A stretch of DNA of 64,000 bases, from contig NC_059505.1 of assembly GCF_914767665.1 (NCBI RefSeq), forward strand, positions 36,763,506 to 36,827,505, in the 5' to 3' direction. Positions 22,955 through 34,499 of the stretch are shown in pieces (the stretch's first letter is position 1; every line of letters starts with the position of its first letter). The notes under the pieces are model-generated. The model worked only from the letters and a program-made list of their open reading frames with translations. It searched no databases and was not told where the DNA came from. Made by a program: the position numbers and the translations under genes. This DNA comes from Harmonia axyridis. Its lineage: Eukaryota; Arthropoda; Insecta; Coleoptera; Coccinellidae.

Positions 22955-25439
22955 TAAATTATTTATAAATGAGCAGAAAAGCAAAACAACTTATATCTTA
23001 ATATTGTACGAACAGAAGGAAAGTCCAAATAACCTTCAAAATATAAAGATCAAATAGAATATTTTTCTAATGTCACTTCGGTTCGAGCTATTCGATTGTG
23101 GGACTACTAAAAATAAATAAATAATTCTCTTTATTCCACAATAATTCAAATCATAATGAAATGGCGTCATCAAAATTGAGTAGTTCGGAGGATATTTTCT
23201 CGATATCATTGAGATTATTACTCCACAACAGAATATTCGTGTCATCTACATATTTCAATAGCAGGTATAAGAGAGGTATATAGAAGCACAATAGGCTTTC
23301 ATTGAGTTTCAACATATCATAAACGGAATTGTTGTCATACTACCAAAATATTTTCATTAACATATGGCTGACTACCTTGCAGGTAGACTCTGTTGCAGAT
23401 GTAATTTGTAACAATGCTAATTTTGAATGCTCATTGTGGGATTTGATTCTTGAGTCGATCTTGAATAAGCCTTTCTGTCAATGAATTTTTGAGCCCACAT
23501 TTTTTATCCGTTGCAAGTTGCTACACGGTTTTTATATATAGTGACAAGGAAACCATCAAATATATGGGTCTCGGTACCTAATTTGTTATTTTTGCCAACT
23601 TCAAAGAAATAATTGCCAGTTAATTCATAATGATTATTGATGGTTGCAAGAGCATTCGCTCAGTATCTTCATGATTACAAGGTTTTATTGACTGAAACTG
23701 TGTGCTTTTCAAAGCATCAAATTCATTATCACCAGGGCAGCACTGAGACTCAATAACCCTCATCAATATCGTATAGTGTCTTATATCGGAAAAGCTTTAT
23801 TCCCATAGAAAATTATTTTGTAAAGAATTGGTGCGGGTTGAATTCAAATGATAGAGAGTATCGAAAAAATACATCATATTGTTTCCTTCCAAGAACAAAA
23901 AAAAAACAGAAACTTTTGATTTCTAATTCAGTAAAAATTGAGGAAATCTCTCTAAATTTTTATTGAATTAGAAATCGAAAGCTTCTGACCTGGTCGTAGC
24001 TAAATTCTTTAATGTATTTCTGACATCTAAATTCACCTTGATACTCACTTGTTACCATTTACTTGAATATTGAAGGGATTGAGGCAATAGGTCCTTTCTC
24101 AAATGCTGGATAAATAACAGATTTAGAACAAGATCTTGTAGAACTGATGTTAACCAGAGAGCTAAGAGTTTTAATTAAACACGGATAACAACGATTCTGA
24201 TTTAAAAAATCATTTTCAGTTCTTTCTTCGTTAATGGTTGAGCTTGGATTTAATAAAGTAGCTTATTTACTTTATAAAAAAAACTGCACAGCACTAAGAG
24301 TGGCTATTTGCTTAGTATGTATAGAAAAACTAAAATTCCATCTGTCTCTACCAACTCTTGAACTTCTCTTTATAAAATTTCTTTTATTTGATATTAAAAC
24401 TGAATTTTCCAATTTTCAAGTTTTTTCCTTCATTTTTACCAAAAAAGATGTATTACTAGGAAACCTCTAATATTTCAAGCTCCTGACCTATATGAAAAAT
24501 CCATTGATATGTTCAATCCACAAACTACAACCCGAAAATATTCATTTCAATTTTAAATATAAGGTAAATATAAAAATAAAACATGATTTTATTTATTTTC
24601 AACATCATTGAGATATTTCAATATAATTTGGTTGTTTAAGGTAAACTTTTCTTCAAATATTCATAAAAACATGGGCTGATTTTTCGGTCAGAAAATATTA
24701 TTACAGTCGAATAATAAAATACATAACTCTAAGAATCGTAAAAGGTTGGGAAAAAATGATCGAAACCAACTGTCAAATGGTAAATATAGCTTTTGAGAAA
24801 TTTCATAGGAACTTACGACATTAGGAAATTAATGTTGATAGAAACTTTACCTATTCTCACTCAATCTATGACAAAACAATGTCAATCGAATATTCTTCAA
24901 ATACATTCAATTGCAATATCGATATCCCGGAAAATGGAGTTTATTCCATTCATAAATCCTGAAAAAACCTAGAGATATCATTTCATTACGACTGGACCTG
25001 ATTAGTGATTTCATGATAACTTGTAGCATTGTACTTGTTTATCACAAATACACGCCACTGGCGTAAATTCTTATTGTAGAGCAGAAAAAATATCAAAATA
25101 TAGAAATCTTCTGACCACTCTATTTCAAATGTTTTAGTTCTTCAAAATAACACCAATTCTTTCAGAGGGCTCCACTTTACGGACCAATTTTTTGACAGTA
25201 AAATTCGAGGCTTAACGTGAGTGCAACTAGATGGTGCTCAACATCAACAAAATCGAAAAAAGCACTACACTGGCTTACTATCCTTTCCTTATACTATGCT
25301 TATATATAGGTATTATGTACTTACATTTAATTGGAATATTAATGAATGTAACAATTTTGAAACGTAATGTTATTCAATTTTCACCCTTCCATTTTGAATA
25401 ATCGCCTGTAATTAGTTGAGGAAAAAAGGTTTTCTGGTC

Positions 25440-26550
25440 AATTTTTTTTATGGAATTTTATTGATAAAAAAGGGGATCAACAACTATACGACAACTACAG
25501 AACCATATCAATTCTATCATCCATATCGAAGATTTTTGAGTACACAGCCAATGCCATACCTACCACTTTTTTTCTAGTTAATACCAAGCTAAAGATGCGT
25601 GTCAAAATATATGAACATAGAGTCTGAATATACATATTGAAGGCGGTTCTTCAAGTAGAATGGGTGTGTCAGGTACAAATCTACCAAAAATTTTCAGGTA
25701 GCTCCATCTAGCGGAATTGCAGTTTCAGCGCAAAGTAGTCTACAACCTTAAGTGATGCTACATTTGTTATTTTTGAAAAATGGATAAAAATTAGAGTTTC
25801 GTATATCGATAAAACACTGTTTTTTGATAGCAAAAAATACTGTACAAGCAAAGCAATGGCAACAAGAGATATTCAGACTCTGCTCCATAGGTAACAATGT
25901 TTAAAAAGTGCTCCAGGAAAAGAGATTTGGCTCTAATGAGGAAGTGATTACTGAGATTGAAGCCTATTTTGAAGGCAAAGGCGAATTTTTTTACGGAAAA
26001 GGTATTGAAAAGCTAGAGGGGCGTTAGAGTACAGGTATCACTTTTGAGGGGGACTATGTTGACGATTAAATTCAGATTTCCAAAAAAAAGTGTGGGACTC
26101 AGACTCATTGGGGAAAGTCTAGATTATCTCTTTCACTTCTGAATTTTCATCAGCATGGTTTCTGGAGGTGTAAGTCTACCACAGCAGCACTGGTGTTTTT
26201 TTTTTTGTGTTTAATAAAGGCATTCGATAAAAAGTTCCTGTCCAAACTGGATTATATTGGTATCAGGGGTCCAGCTTCAGAACTTCTGAGATCATATCTA
26301 CAAACCAAATATCAAATAGTAGATTCCAACAAAACAAAATTCTCAAAAAAAAAATCTTGTCTGGTGTACCCCAAGACTCTGTGCTCAGCCCGTTATTTTT
26401 TTTAATTATATTGACGATAGAGCACAGAATGAAAGAACACTCCACCTCCATTGAATGGATCTACCATAACAATTTGAAGATTAATCCTGAAAAAACACCA
26501 AGGGTAATAATAACAACTAAATTATCTCCAAAATGCTCCAGAATGTGAGG
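25440..26550 (+). pseudogene. Non-LTR reverse transcriptase fragment with mariner scar
   Basis: Frames near 25470-25560 read LYDNYRTISILSSISKIFEY, the NYRPISLL-type first block of non-LTR reverse transcriptases. At 26200-26300 the frame reads LIKAFDKKFLSKLDYIGIRG then ASELLRSYLQ. Near 26355 it reads SGVPQDSVLSPLFFLI and, in another frame, YIDD. The pieces are out of frame with stops. Between them, at about 25890-26060, KRFGSNEEVITEIEAYFEGK and YGKGIEKLEGR match the C-terminal part of a mariner transposase. The reverse transcriptase was therefore interrupted by a mariner that has mostly decayed. Confidence 0.72.
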
Positions 26551-27565
26551 AGAAAATTTGAGAAAACTTTATACCATTGTATGGTAATTGCAAGTTTCAA
26601 TTTCGGACACTGTTAGATCAAATCCGATCATTTATATAATTTTTCTCGTCGAATTTTCACCACTTGTCTTGTTGAAATTGGTGATCATTTTATGATTCAG
26701 ATAAATTAGGCGATATATTTAATTTTCAAAGCCGAATTAACGAATAATCAGATCTTGAAAAAATGTTCAGTCATATAGGTACAGGAAGAAAATACCTCTT
26801 GAACAGTATATCGCACCATACATCTCTCATATTTAAATTTAAGAAGTTGGGATTTCCACGCAAAAAAATTAAATTATATGATGGTAGTTTTTAAGTAAAA
26901 AAAAGTCCACCTCAAGAACAAAATTGATGGGTCTGAGCGATTATTCAAAATATTACATTTTCTACCGAAAAGACTTCTGACAATGAGTATATGAACAATA
27001 TTTCTACATTTGGTTTGAATTTCTATAATTCATAATTGAAATTTTGTTGACCCTGTAAAGTTTTGCGGGAAATGAAAGAGTATGAGTATATGAGATTTTT
27101 ACCAATCTAGATTCGAGTCTATGTATACCTTCAAGTTCGTTCTATATACGAGATATGGATTATTTCAACGTGGATAACCCCTTCAGCTAAAACGAAGACA
27201 AGAAAAAAAATGATGTTATAGTCTATTCATTGAATGGATTCTGAAGGGTGGAAAAATAGAAACACTTGTTGTATCAAGTCGCGCTCCATTTCCCATTTCC
27301 TTGGGATGTATGTGCACTAGAGAGCAAGTGACCTTCTGATCTTCTATCTGAGAAAATGAGAAAATCACTTTCGTGAAGCCTGGAACATGTTCGCCTTCAT
27401 ATTATTCGTGTCATTTTTTTAAGCAATTCCACATGAAATTTCTTACTATTAATATTTTAACGCTTTGTATGTTTTTGAATGAAATTGCTCAGTAAACAAA
27501 AAAAAGATTAGCCAAGTGTCTGAAAAGAGAGTTTGAAAGCCTGGATCTTAGGAACTTAATTGATA

Positions 27566-28440
27566 TTAGGCCAATTGAAAAGTCCCCGGTCTTATGCACA
27601 GATAACGGTGCTAGTATTAAATCCATATGATTTTCAGAGACTGTCACCGAAAAACTCAAAAAAGTTCACAAAATAATTTTGAATAACCGTAAAGTGAAGT
27701 TGATCGAGATAGCAGACATTGTGAAGATATCATCTGAACGTGTACATCATATCATTCACGAATATTTGTACATGAGAAAGCTGTGTGCAAAATGGGTGCC
27801 GCGCGAGCTAACAACCAATCAAAAGCAACAACGTGTTAATAATTCTGAGCAGTGTTTGAAGCTGTTTAAGTGCAATAAACCTGAATTTTTGCGTCGATAT
27901 GTGACAATGGATGAAACAAGGCTCCATCATTTCACTCCGGAGTCCAATCGAAAGTCAGCAGAGTGGACTGCACACGACGAACCGAATCCAAAGCGAGGAA
28001 AAACACAACAGACAGCTGGTAAGATTATGGCATCAGTATTCTGGAATGCGCAAGGTATAATATTCATTGATTGGTCCGTGTTTATGAAGTTGAATGATTA
28101 CCTCCAAAGGGCCAGACCATTAACAGCAATTATTATATAGCGTTATTGGATCGTTTGAAGGATGAAATCGTTAAAAACGGCCCCATTTAAAGAAAAAAAG
28201 GTGTTGTTTCATCAAGACAATGCGTCGTGTCACAAATCAATGAAAACAATGGCAAATTGCATGAATTGGGCTTCGAATTGCTTTTGTATCCATCGTATTC
28301 GCCAGATCTGGCCCCCAGCGACTTTTTCCTGTTCTCAGACATCAAAAGAATGCTCGCTGAAAAGAAATTTAGCGCCAATTAAGAGGTATTGGCCGAAACT
28401 GAGGCCTATGTTATGTCTCAAAAACTGGTCATAACAAAGC
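27566..28440 (+). mobile_element. mariner element, second copy, broken
   Basis: Starts ttaggccaattgaaaag at 27566, as in the element at 8071-9326. The transposase N-terminus (VKLIEIADIVKISSERVHHI, MRKLCAKWVPREL) and first catalytic block (VTMDETRLHHFTPESNRKS) are in one frame to about 28060. The later blocks (LFHQDNASCHKSMKT at 28203) are in another frame. The 3' end, including the right terminal repeat, was not recognised. Inactive. Confidence 0.8.
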
Positions 28441-28754
28441 CAATACTGTTTGACATTATAATAGTGTATAGTATATCCAAAGTCACTTGGAGGAATATGA
28501 ATATTTCAATTATACAAGGTTTGTCCAAGTTTCCAGGAATTCCTTTGGGCCCAGTGAATTTATTGCCTAACAATACTTTTAGATAAACCCCGGTATTTTG
28601 CAGATCTCGGTATCCACTTCAAAGGGACATCTATGGCCAAGAGTTTTTATGGAATAGTTCAAGTGACTTTGAATAAACTATACTCGAAAGTGTATTCGAA
28701 CACGAACTGAACAGTACTGATAAAAAATTGGAAAATTCTAATAACAGGATGAAT

Positions 28755-28980
28755 TATGAACTGAATTTTATTTTAACTAATGTTTGACTCACCCAGTATC
28801 TGATAATTATTTTTATTAAAAACTAGTTTGGAATTATTACCTTATGAGTAAGCAATATTTGTCGCGCAAAATTTTTTCATTCAAGATGTTTTCCTACGAG
28901 AAATGTTAATTTAAAAATATGTCATTTTCCAACTTCGACACCCTGTATCTCGAAAGCTAGTCATAGACATATCAGGTGTG
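28755..28980. repeat. Dispersed repeat, partner of 16286-16500
   Basis: See the partner at 16286. The shared blocks keep the same order and orientation. From 28981 to 30001 nothing gene-like is supported. Confidence 0.55.
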
Positions 28981-30001
28981 GGCTGACTTCTTTATCAAAT
29001 TCCATGAGCTCGGCGGAAAAACTAATAAAAATTCAAACTAAAACAACAAAAAATCATTATATCCTATTACATCAATTTCAATTGGATACCCCGTCGAGGA
29101 TAACTCGAAAAACTTGGGCAATATTGTGTTTCCAAATTGATTATGCCAACAATTGCCGGATAGAGTCTCTGTTTGCATAATTTTTCCGGAAAATGAACTC
29201 ACCGAGCGATTTTTCCTTTGCCCGATCACACCACCGTTTTACGCCTTATAGATTTACTGTAAGAGAAAGTGCAGCGTGTTTACTTTTCATCAACGTGGAA
29301 TTTTAGTTTTGAATGAATTCGTTTCGCGAAATTTCGCGCTATATTTTTCCACCAGAATCGATGTTTTTACTCAAACGAATCAGAATTCGGTCGGTCTTCT
29401 CTAAATGTATGATCAATTCCATAGCTTTTGCTCACATACGAACTGAAAATGAATTGGGAGAGATGAAAGAGTTTCTGAAGCTTCCGGTGTATATACGTCC
29501 GTATATTCGGGATTTAGGTTAGGTCGAAGTTTAAAGTTTAGAAGTCATTTATGAGGAAGAAAATGTTGCAAATTTTAAATGAAGGTTTATTGCTTTTGTA
29601 GCGTAATATGATGAGATGCGTTGTAAAATGAATACATTGTTTTAGTTGGCTTGTCTTCGGTCCTAAAGGAATTGACTACTTGGATTGTGCTTAAGAGTAG
29701 AAGCGAGCAGAGAGTATAAAAAACAGAGAGTAGGGTTTATTAAATATCCAGTGGTGGGATTTGAACCTGAAATTCCGCTTAGACGAAGAATATTTCCATA
29801 AAAATGAAGCAATAATCATCATATATGAAGAGACGATTATTGGAGTTGGTATTATAAAAAACACAAAGGCAAACTATATATTACAAGTAAATGATTTTAT
29901 TTCCCTTTCACAACATTTATTTTTGAGTCATTAGTTTGTAGGCTCGAAACTACCCATTTCTGAAACAAAAACAGAATTTTTCCTGAATCATCTGTGCTGC
30001 G

Positions 30002-30830
30002 TAGGGATTCACAGCTTGGCTTGATTTTCAAGCTACTTGGCTTGAGCTTGAATTGATTTCAAGTCGAGTATAGTCGATTTTCAATCTCAAGTCAAGTCAA
30101 TTATTTATTTATCAAGTACTTGAATCATATCAAGCTTGATTTTTAGCAGTTTTATTGTGTAGTGTCACATCAATGAAAAAAGGATGAAATGAGAAGGAAC
30201 ATGCAAAAAACACTTTTATTTATTAAACTTATTGTATAAAATGACCGAAAATATCAACTTTCTTGACATAGAAACATAAGAAAGAAAATAAGAAAAATAA
30301 GAATAATAAAAAAATTAAGTTTCTTAATATTGAGAAACCTCCGGGCTTTGTTTGATTTAATAATTTTCCATCCAGGATCTAAGACACATGAGGCATCTTA
30401 TAGATTTGTCGCCTAGCCTATTGCGGGTTTTGTAACTGTAAGAGCAGCTCTGGAAAATTGTCTTTCAACAGGAGCTGAAGATGCTGGCTTTGATAAAAAA
30501 TCTTTGGCCCTTTTGGCCAAGTTTGGAAAGATATTTCAGAAACTACCAAAATCTACCAATAGATTTCATAGAAATGTGAGAAAACTACTAATAATGTCAC
30601 ACTGGCGAATGCTTCAGTCTTTCGGCGCTCGAGGAATCCCTTTATTTAGTCTAAGCACGCACGAGATTGCAGAAATATATGCCGTGCGACGCTTGTATAT
30701 CAAGCTCAAGTAATATCATGAAGCTTGATATCAAGTCAAGGAATAAATATCTAAAATCAAGTCAAGGTCAAGTATGTAATTTCTACGAGCTTGATTTTCA
30801 AGTCAAGCTACTTGGCTTGATGAATCCCTA
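30002..30830 (-). mobile_element. hAT element, 829 bp, with 8-bp target duplication
   Basis: The ends are TAGGGATTCA (30002) and TGAATCCCTA (30830). Flanks are gtgctgcg (29994-30001) and gtactgcg (30831-30838), an 8-bp duplication with one mismatch. On the minus strand around 30370-30500 the frames read KPASSAPVERQFSRAALTVTK and, shifted by one base, TRNRLGDKSIRCLMCLRSW, the dimerisation region at the C-terminus of hAT transposases. The rest of the transposase is missing, so it is a non-autonomous deletion derivative. Subterminal repeats of the type 'caagtcaag' and 'cttggcttga' are abundant. Confidence 0.82.
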
Positions 30831-31374
30831 GTACTGCGTTGATCCATAAAGATCGCACACTGGATTCTTCTCAGGATTCTTTATGATCTTCGATGAATTT
30901 CTTCTTTGTATATTTCCAGAGCTGTTTCCTAATCTAAGGAGTAGGTTTGGTAAATGTTTACAAAACTGCCCCCTCGTATTTTACACTTTTTATTATTTTT
31001 CATTGAAAACGAGCAATCTAGAATGATTCTCAATGGTTTTCAATTATGGCAACCTAGTATTTCAATTTTTTTTCAATTTGAAGAAAGATCACTAGATCGC
31101 CATCTTAAAAAATTATCAAAAATCATTCTTTACCAAACCTAACAGATAGTAGGTTAGGTTAGGTTAATACATTGATTTTACTTAGTGGCTTGAGATTGAT
31201 TTTTATTGTCTTTTTCTGGATTTCACTTCGAACTCCTTTTCAACAACATTAGGTGATATTGTATAAGGTTAGGTTTTCACGAAATAAAAACCACTAAAAG
31301 ACCATTTGAGAAAAACATTTTTATTCACAGGAAATATAGCTTTATACTGTTTTATATTCAATAATACACTTCGT

Positions 31375-34354
31375 TTAGCTCAACTGGAAGCCTAGAGACT
31401 GAGGATGAGACCTCTGAGGTCTATATCGTAGACCCTCGCAACTAGTGTCAGACGAAGAGCAGATTTGACACTTGCATCCAGCTGCCTCCAGATATTCATA
31501 GTGAGCTGCTTCTGGAAGAGCACCCTCCTCGCAGTGTCTTAGAGTTACCACATTCCTGTTCCTTCCATAATGGATGCATACTGGATGGTTGGATTTTTTG
31601 TAAGGAAAACGCCAGTCGGAAATCTAAACAGAAATATTCAAGAATTCAATCAGTCGAGAAAAATTGGCAGAAAAAAAACGAAAATCTCAAAAAATTGGAA
31701 AGAAAATATGTATATGAGAAATTAGTACGTTGAGAGGGAACACCACCAAGTGGCTGCGCAGTACAAAACCAAATTAGAGATATTTCTTCTTACAAATAAC
31801 ACAGCACTTGCTGCTACCAAATCAATATCTTGTGTGCGTGCATTTCATTGTATCGTGTAAAGAAAATTCACTTTCAAATTTGTCTACAATACTAAGAATG
31901 AATCGATTATAACTGAATAATATCGTTCATTAAAATTTCTCTCAGTATTCACAAATGTGCACTGATTTGATATTACAATTTAACAATTTCTGAACATTGT
32001 TGAAACATGTATCTTTCCATGATTAAATAGCATAACCTACTAAACACGAATGACATAAGACATGTCAAAAATAATACACAATGTTGTCATTATAACCATT
32101 CTAAACTTTATTATTTCTATTGAAAAACCATCAATAAAATCGTAGACCAAATTTATTATCATTTTTATTCCACGAACAACAATTTGACAACATATTAGAT
32201 TTTATCTAATATTCTAAATATTTCTAACCGTTTTATGCAAAAACTATACGAGAGAAAATTAATTTAGTGAGCCGGTATAAATTCAATAATAAGTTCAGGT
32301 ACCTATAATGTAGATATAAGGGCAATTTTATGAAGAACTAAAAAATACTTACTCTCCTGATGAATAGCTAAGTATTTAATGTAAAAATATACATAATAAC
32401 AGTTAAAGCACCCAATTAGATTGCGTGTAGAATTTTAACCTGTACCATTATAGTATTAATGAGTCTAATAATGGGAATAATTAATTTAATAGTCTATAAA
32501 GGATCTCAATGGTTATGAGAAATCAATCAAATCGGCAGGAGGTCCACAGCTTCAGATTCATCAGATTAATTACTTTTACAACACAAATTTTCCATTTACC
32601 ATTCCTATTTATATACAAGATACAAATCTAATAAAATTAACGACGAGGATATAACAAACAAGGGAAAGAGGAATTTAAGATTTATTTTTGATATATTCTT
32701 CGATAAAAAATAACCGAGACTTGAATATATCCACTAAACTACTAATTCAAAATTGGCTCATTATTTCTTACTATAGAGGGTGATTCACAGCGATGGCCTT
32801 CTAGACGTTTATGGAAAACTAATCATAATGTTGTGCTGAAAATTTGCATTTTGGGGTTTGAGACAATTATGATCTTTCTCCCTAAAATATTATCAGATCT
32901 CTACTTCTTTCGGTTATACCAGAAACAAACTACTACTTCCTTATTTCAAATGGTACACCCAGTATATTATTGCATCGTTAGATTGCTTTTTAGATGAAAA
33001 TTTCAGCAATATTGGGACATTGGATATAAACTCAACGGTTCATGAGTTAATGAATGAAGATTCTTATGAAAAAAATTGTGACGACGAAGACTCCAATTTT
33101 GTTGAATATTTCTGCAGAAAAAGTTTTTTTCGGAAAAACTTTTCACATTTTTGATTATGAAAATACGTAATATTAAAAGACTGTTTGCGGTTTGGAACAA
33201 AAATGTACAGAGGGTTCAACAGAAGATCATGAACTTGGACAACTCAAATTCATCAAAACTAAAGATTTTCAAATTAGTACCTATATTTTTTATTATTTCA
33301 GTCAGTGAAGGAAATTGGGTGCCGTAAGAGTTGAAGCCGAGAGAAGTCGTACGGCGTTCGTTTGCTTGTGAACAGCTGCTTGCAAGGCAAAGACGGAAGT
33401 GGTTTCTGCATCGCATTGTGACTGGAGACGAAAAGTGGGTTCATAACGATCATTACAAGAGCAGAAAATCATGGGGATATCCCGGTCATTCTTCCACGTC
33501 GACGGCCGATCCGAATATTCACGATTCCAAGGTCATGCTCAGTATTTGGTGATACCAGCTCCGCGTGGTGTATTATGAGCTGTTAAAACCGACTGAAACA
33601 TCCACAGTCGATCGTTATCGAACGCAATTAATACATTTGAGCCGAGCATTGGAAGACAAACGGCTCCAATTCAACGAGAGACATGATAAAGTGATTTTAC
33701 AGCATGACAATGCTCGACCCCATGTTGCGAAAGTGATCAAGACATACTTGGAAACGTTGAAATGGGAAGTCCTACACCACCCGCAGTATTCTACAGACGT
33801 TGCTCCCTCGGACTATCACTTGTTTCGATCAATGACACACGGCTTGGCTGACCAGCACTTCCGGTCTTATGAAGAAGTAAAAAAATGAATCGATTCGAAA
33901 GATGGCCAGTTTTTTCAACGCACGATTCGTACGCTGCCCGAAAGATGGGAGAAAGTAGTGGCCAGCGATGGACAATACTTTGAATCATGAATGTATAACT
34001 AGTTTTTCACAATAACGCCTCGAATTTGGGAAGAAAACGGCGGAAGCAAAGTGCACGCCCATGTAGAAATAATACATGAACTAGGGTTTATAAAGGATTT
34101 GTTCTGGCTAGAAATCTTCTACAAACCTCGTTAGAATCGCATCTTCCCCAACAGGCAATAGTTGACAAAGCATCCCAACATTGTTTTCCATTGATATCTG
34201 TTTGGGTGACTTGGAAGGTGTAAATTCTTTCTCGGCATTCCAGAGACTCTGGTTCTTCAGGTGGTATCAATGATTCCACATCAATTATACTTTGGCAATC
34301 CACAGATGTGGATATTATGAAGAAACAAATGTTCCAGCTGATCAGATATTTCAT
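31375..34354 (-). CDS. Gpb5: Glycoprotein hormone beta-5 (GPB5)
   Basis: The beta subunit of the thyrostimulin-like heterodimeric hormone, a secreted cystine-knot protein that pairs with GPA2 and signals through an LGR1-type receptor (family knowledge). Exon 1 is 34127-34354 (76 residues) and exon 2 is 31375-31623 (82 residues plus stop), giving 158 residues. The signal peptide is MKYLISWNICFFIISTSVDC. The mature part has exactly ten cysteines, as expected for GPB5, including QCWDALSTIACWGRCDSNE joined to ISDWRFPYKKSNHPVC, LRHCEEG, and CKCQICSSSDTSCEGLR. The acceptor ttattttccag lies two bases before the ATG, implying an upstream non-coding exon. The 2.5 kb intron carries a mariner remnant (33.3-34.06 kb) and a dispersed repeat (32.8-33.3 kb). 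No GPA2 partner was seen in the window. Confidence 0.92.
32776..33290. repeat. Dispersed repeat in Gpb5 intron, partner at 63.56 kb
   Basis: Matches 63560-64000 in the same orientation. Shared blocks include 'agggtgattcac', 'tagacgtttatggaaaacta', 'ttggggtttgagacaat' and 'acccagtatattattgcat'. The 32.8 kb copy has an extra segment near 33040-33150. No coding sequence is preserved. Confidence 0.7.
33310..34060 (+). pseudogene. mariner transposase remnant in Gpb5 intron
   Basis: Plus-strand frames give QRRKWFLHRIVTGDEKWVHN (first catalytic aspartate in GDEKW), then after a stop VVYYELLKPTETSTVDRYRT, KVILQHDNARPHVAKVIKTY (second aspartate) and HPQYSTDVAPSDYHLFRSM (third aspartate). The mix of stops and a frame break shows it is dead. 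It is antisense to the host gene Gpb5. A more degraded relative is at 14.5-15.2 kb. Confidence 0.82.
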
Positions 34355-34499
34355 ATCTGGAAAAATAAGAGTAATCAACAAAATAGATGTAAGAGAATAA
34401 AATATTGGTTGATGCAATTTCAATATCAACAAAACTCAATTTGGTACTCGAAAACTGATAGAATTATGATGAAAAAAATCAAAATATTGTGAAAATAAC

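Larger units (their letters stand above)
18964..25298 (+). mobile_element. P element, 6.3 kb, with nested insertion
   Basis: The boundaries are a perfect 28-bp terminal inverted repeat, beginning catagtataaggaaaggat at 18964-18991 and inverted at 25271-25298. The flanks are cttatat on both sides (18957-18963 and 25299-25305), a 7-bp target duplication; P elements usually make 8 bp. Inside is a P-type transposase frame (21334-22602) in the same orientation. The 5' part of the gene, including the THAP DNA-binding domain, was not found. The left third is interrupted by an inverted pair of Penelope-like ends. Together these indicate a real P-superfamily insertion, now defective. The interior at 22760-25270 has no other gene that I can support. 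Confidence 0.85.

Noticed and set aside
29745..29775. Minus-strand GGTTCAAATCCCACC, like a tRNA T-arm B box
   Set aside because: No matching acceptor, D or anticodon stem around it. It may be a decayed SINE or chance.
31146..31166. gtaggttaggttaggttaat, resembling the insect telomere repeat TTAGG
   Set aside because: Only about three units. A short chance or interstitial run is not evidence of a telomere or a telomere-targeted element.
34352..34432. Upstream ATG extending GPB5 by 26 residues (MLILKLHQPIF...)
   Set aside because: A consensus acceptor (ttattttccag) lies between this ATG and the signal-peptide ATG at 34354. The shorter form has a normal signal peptide.
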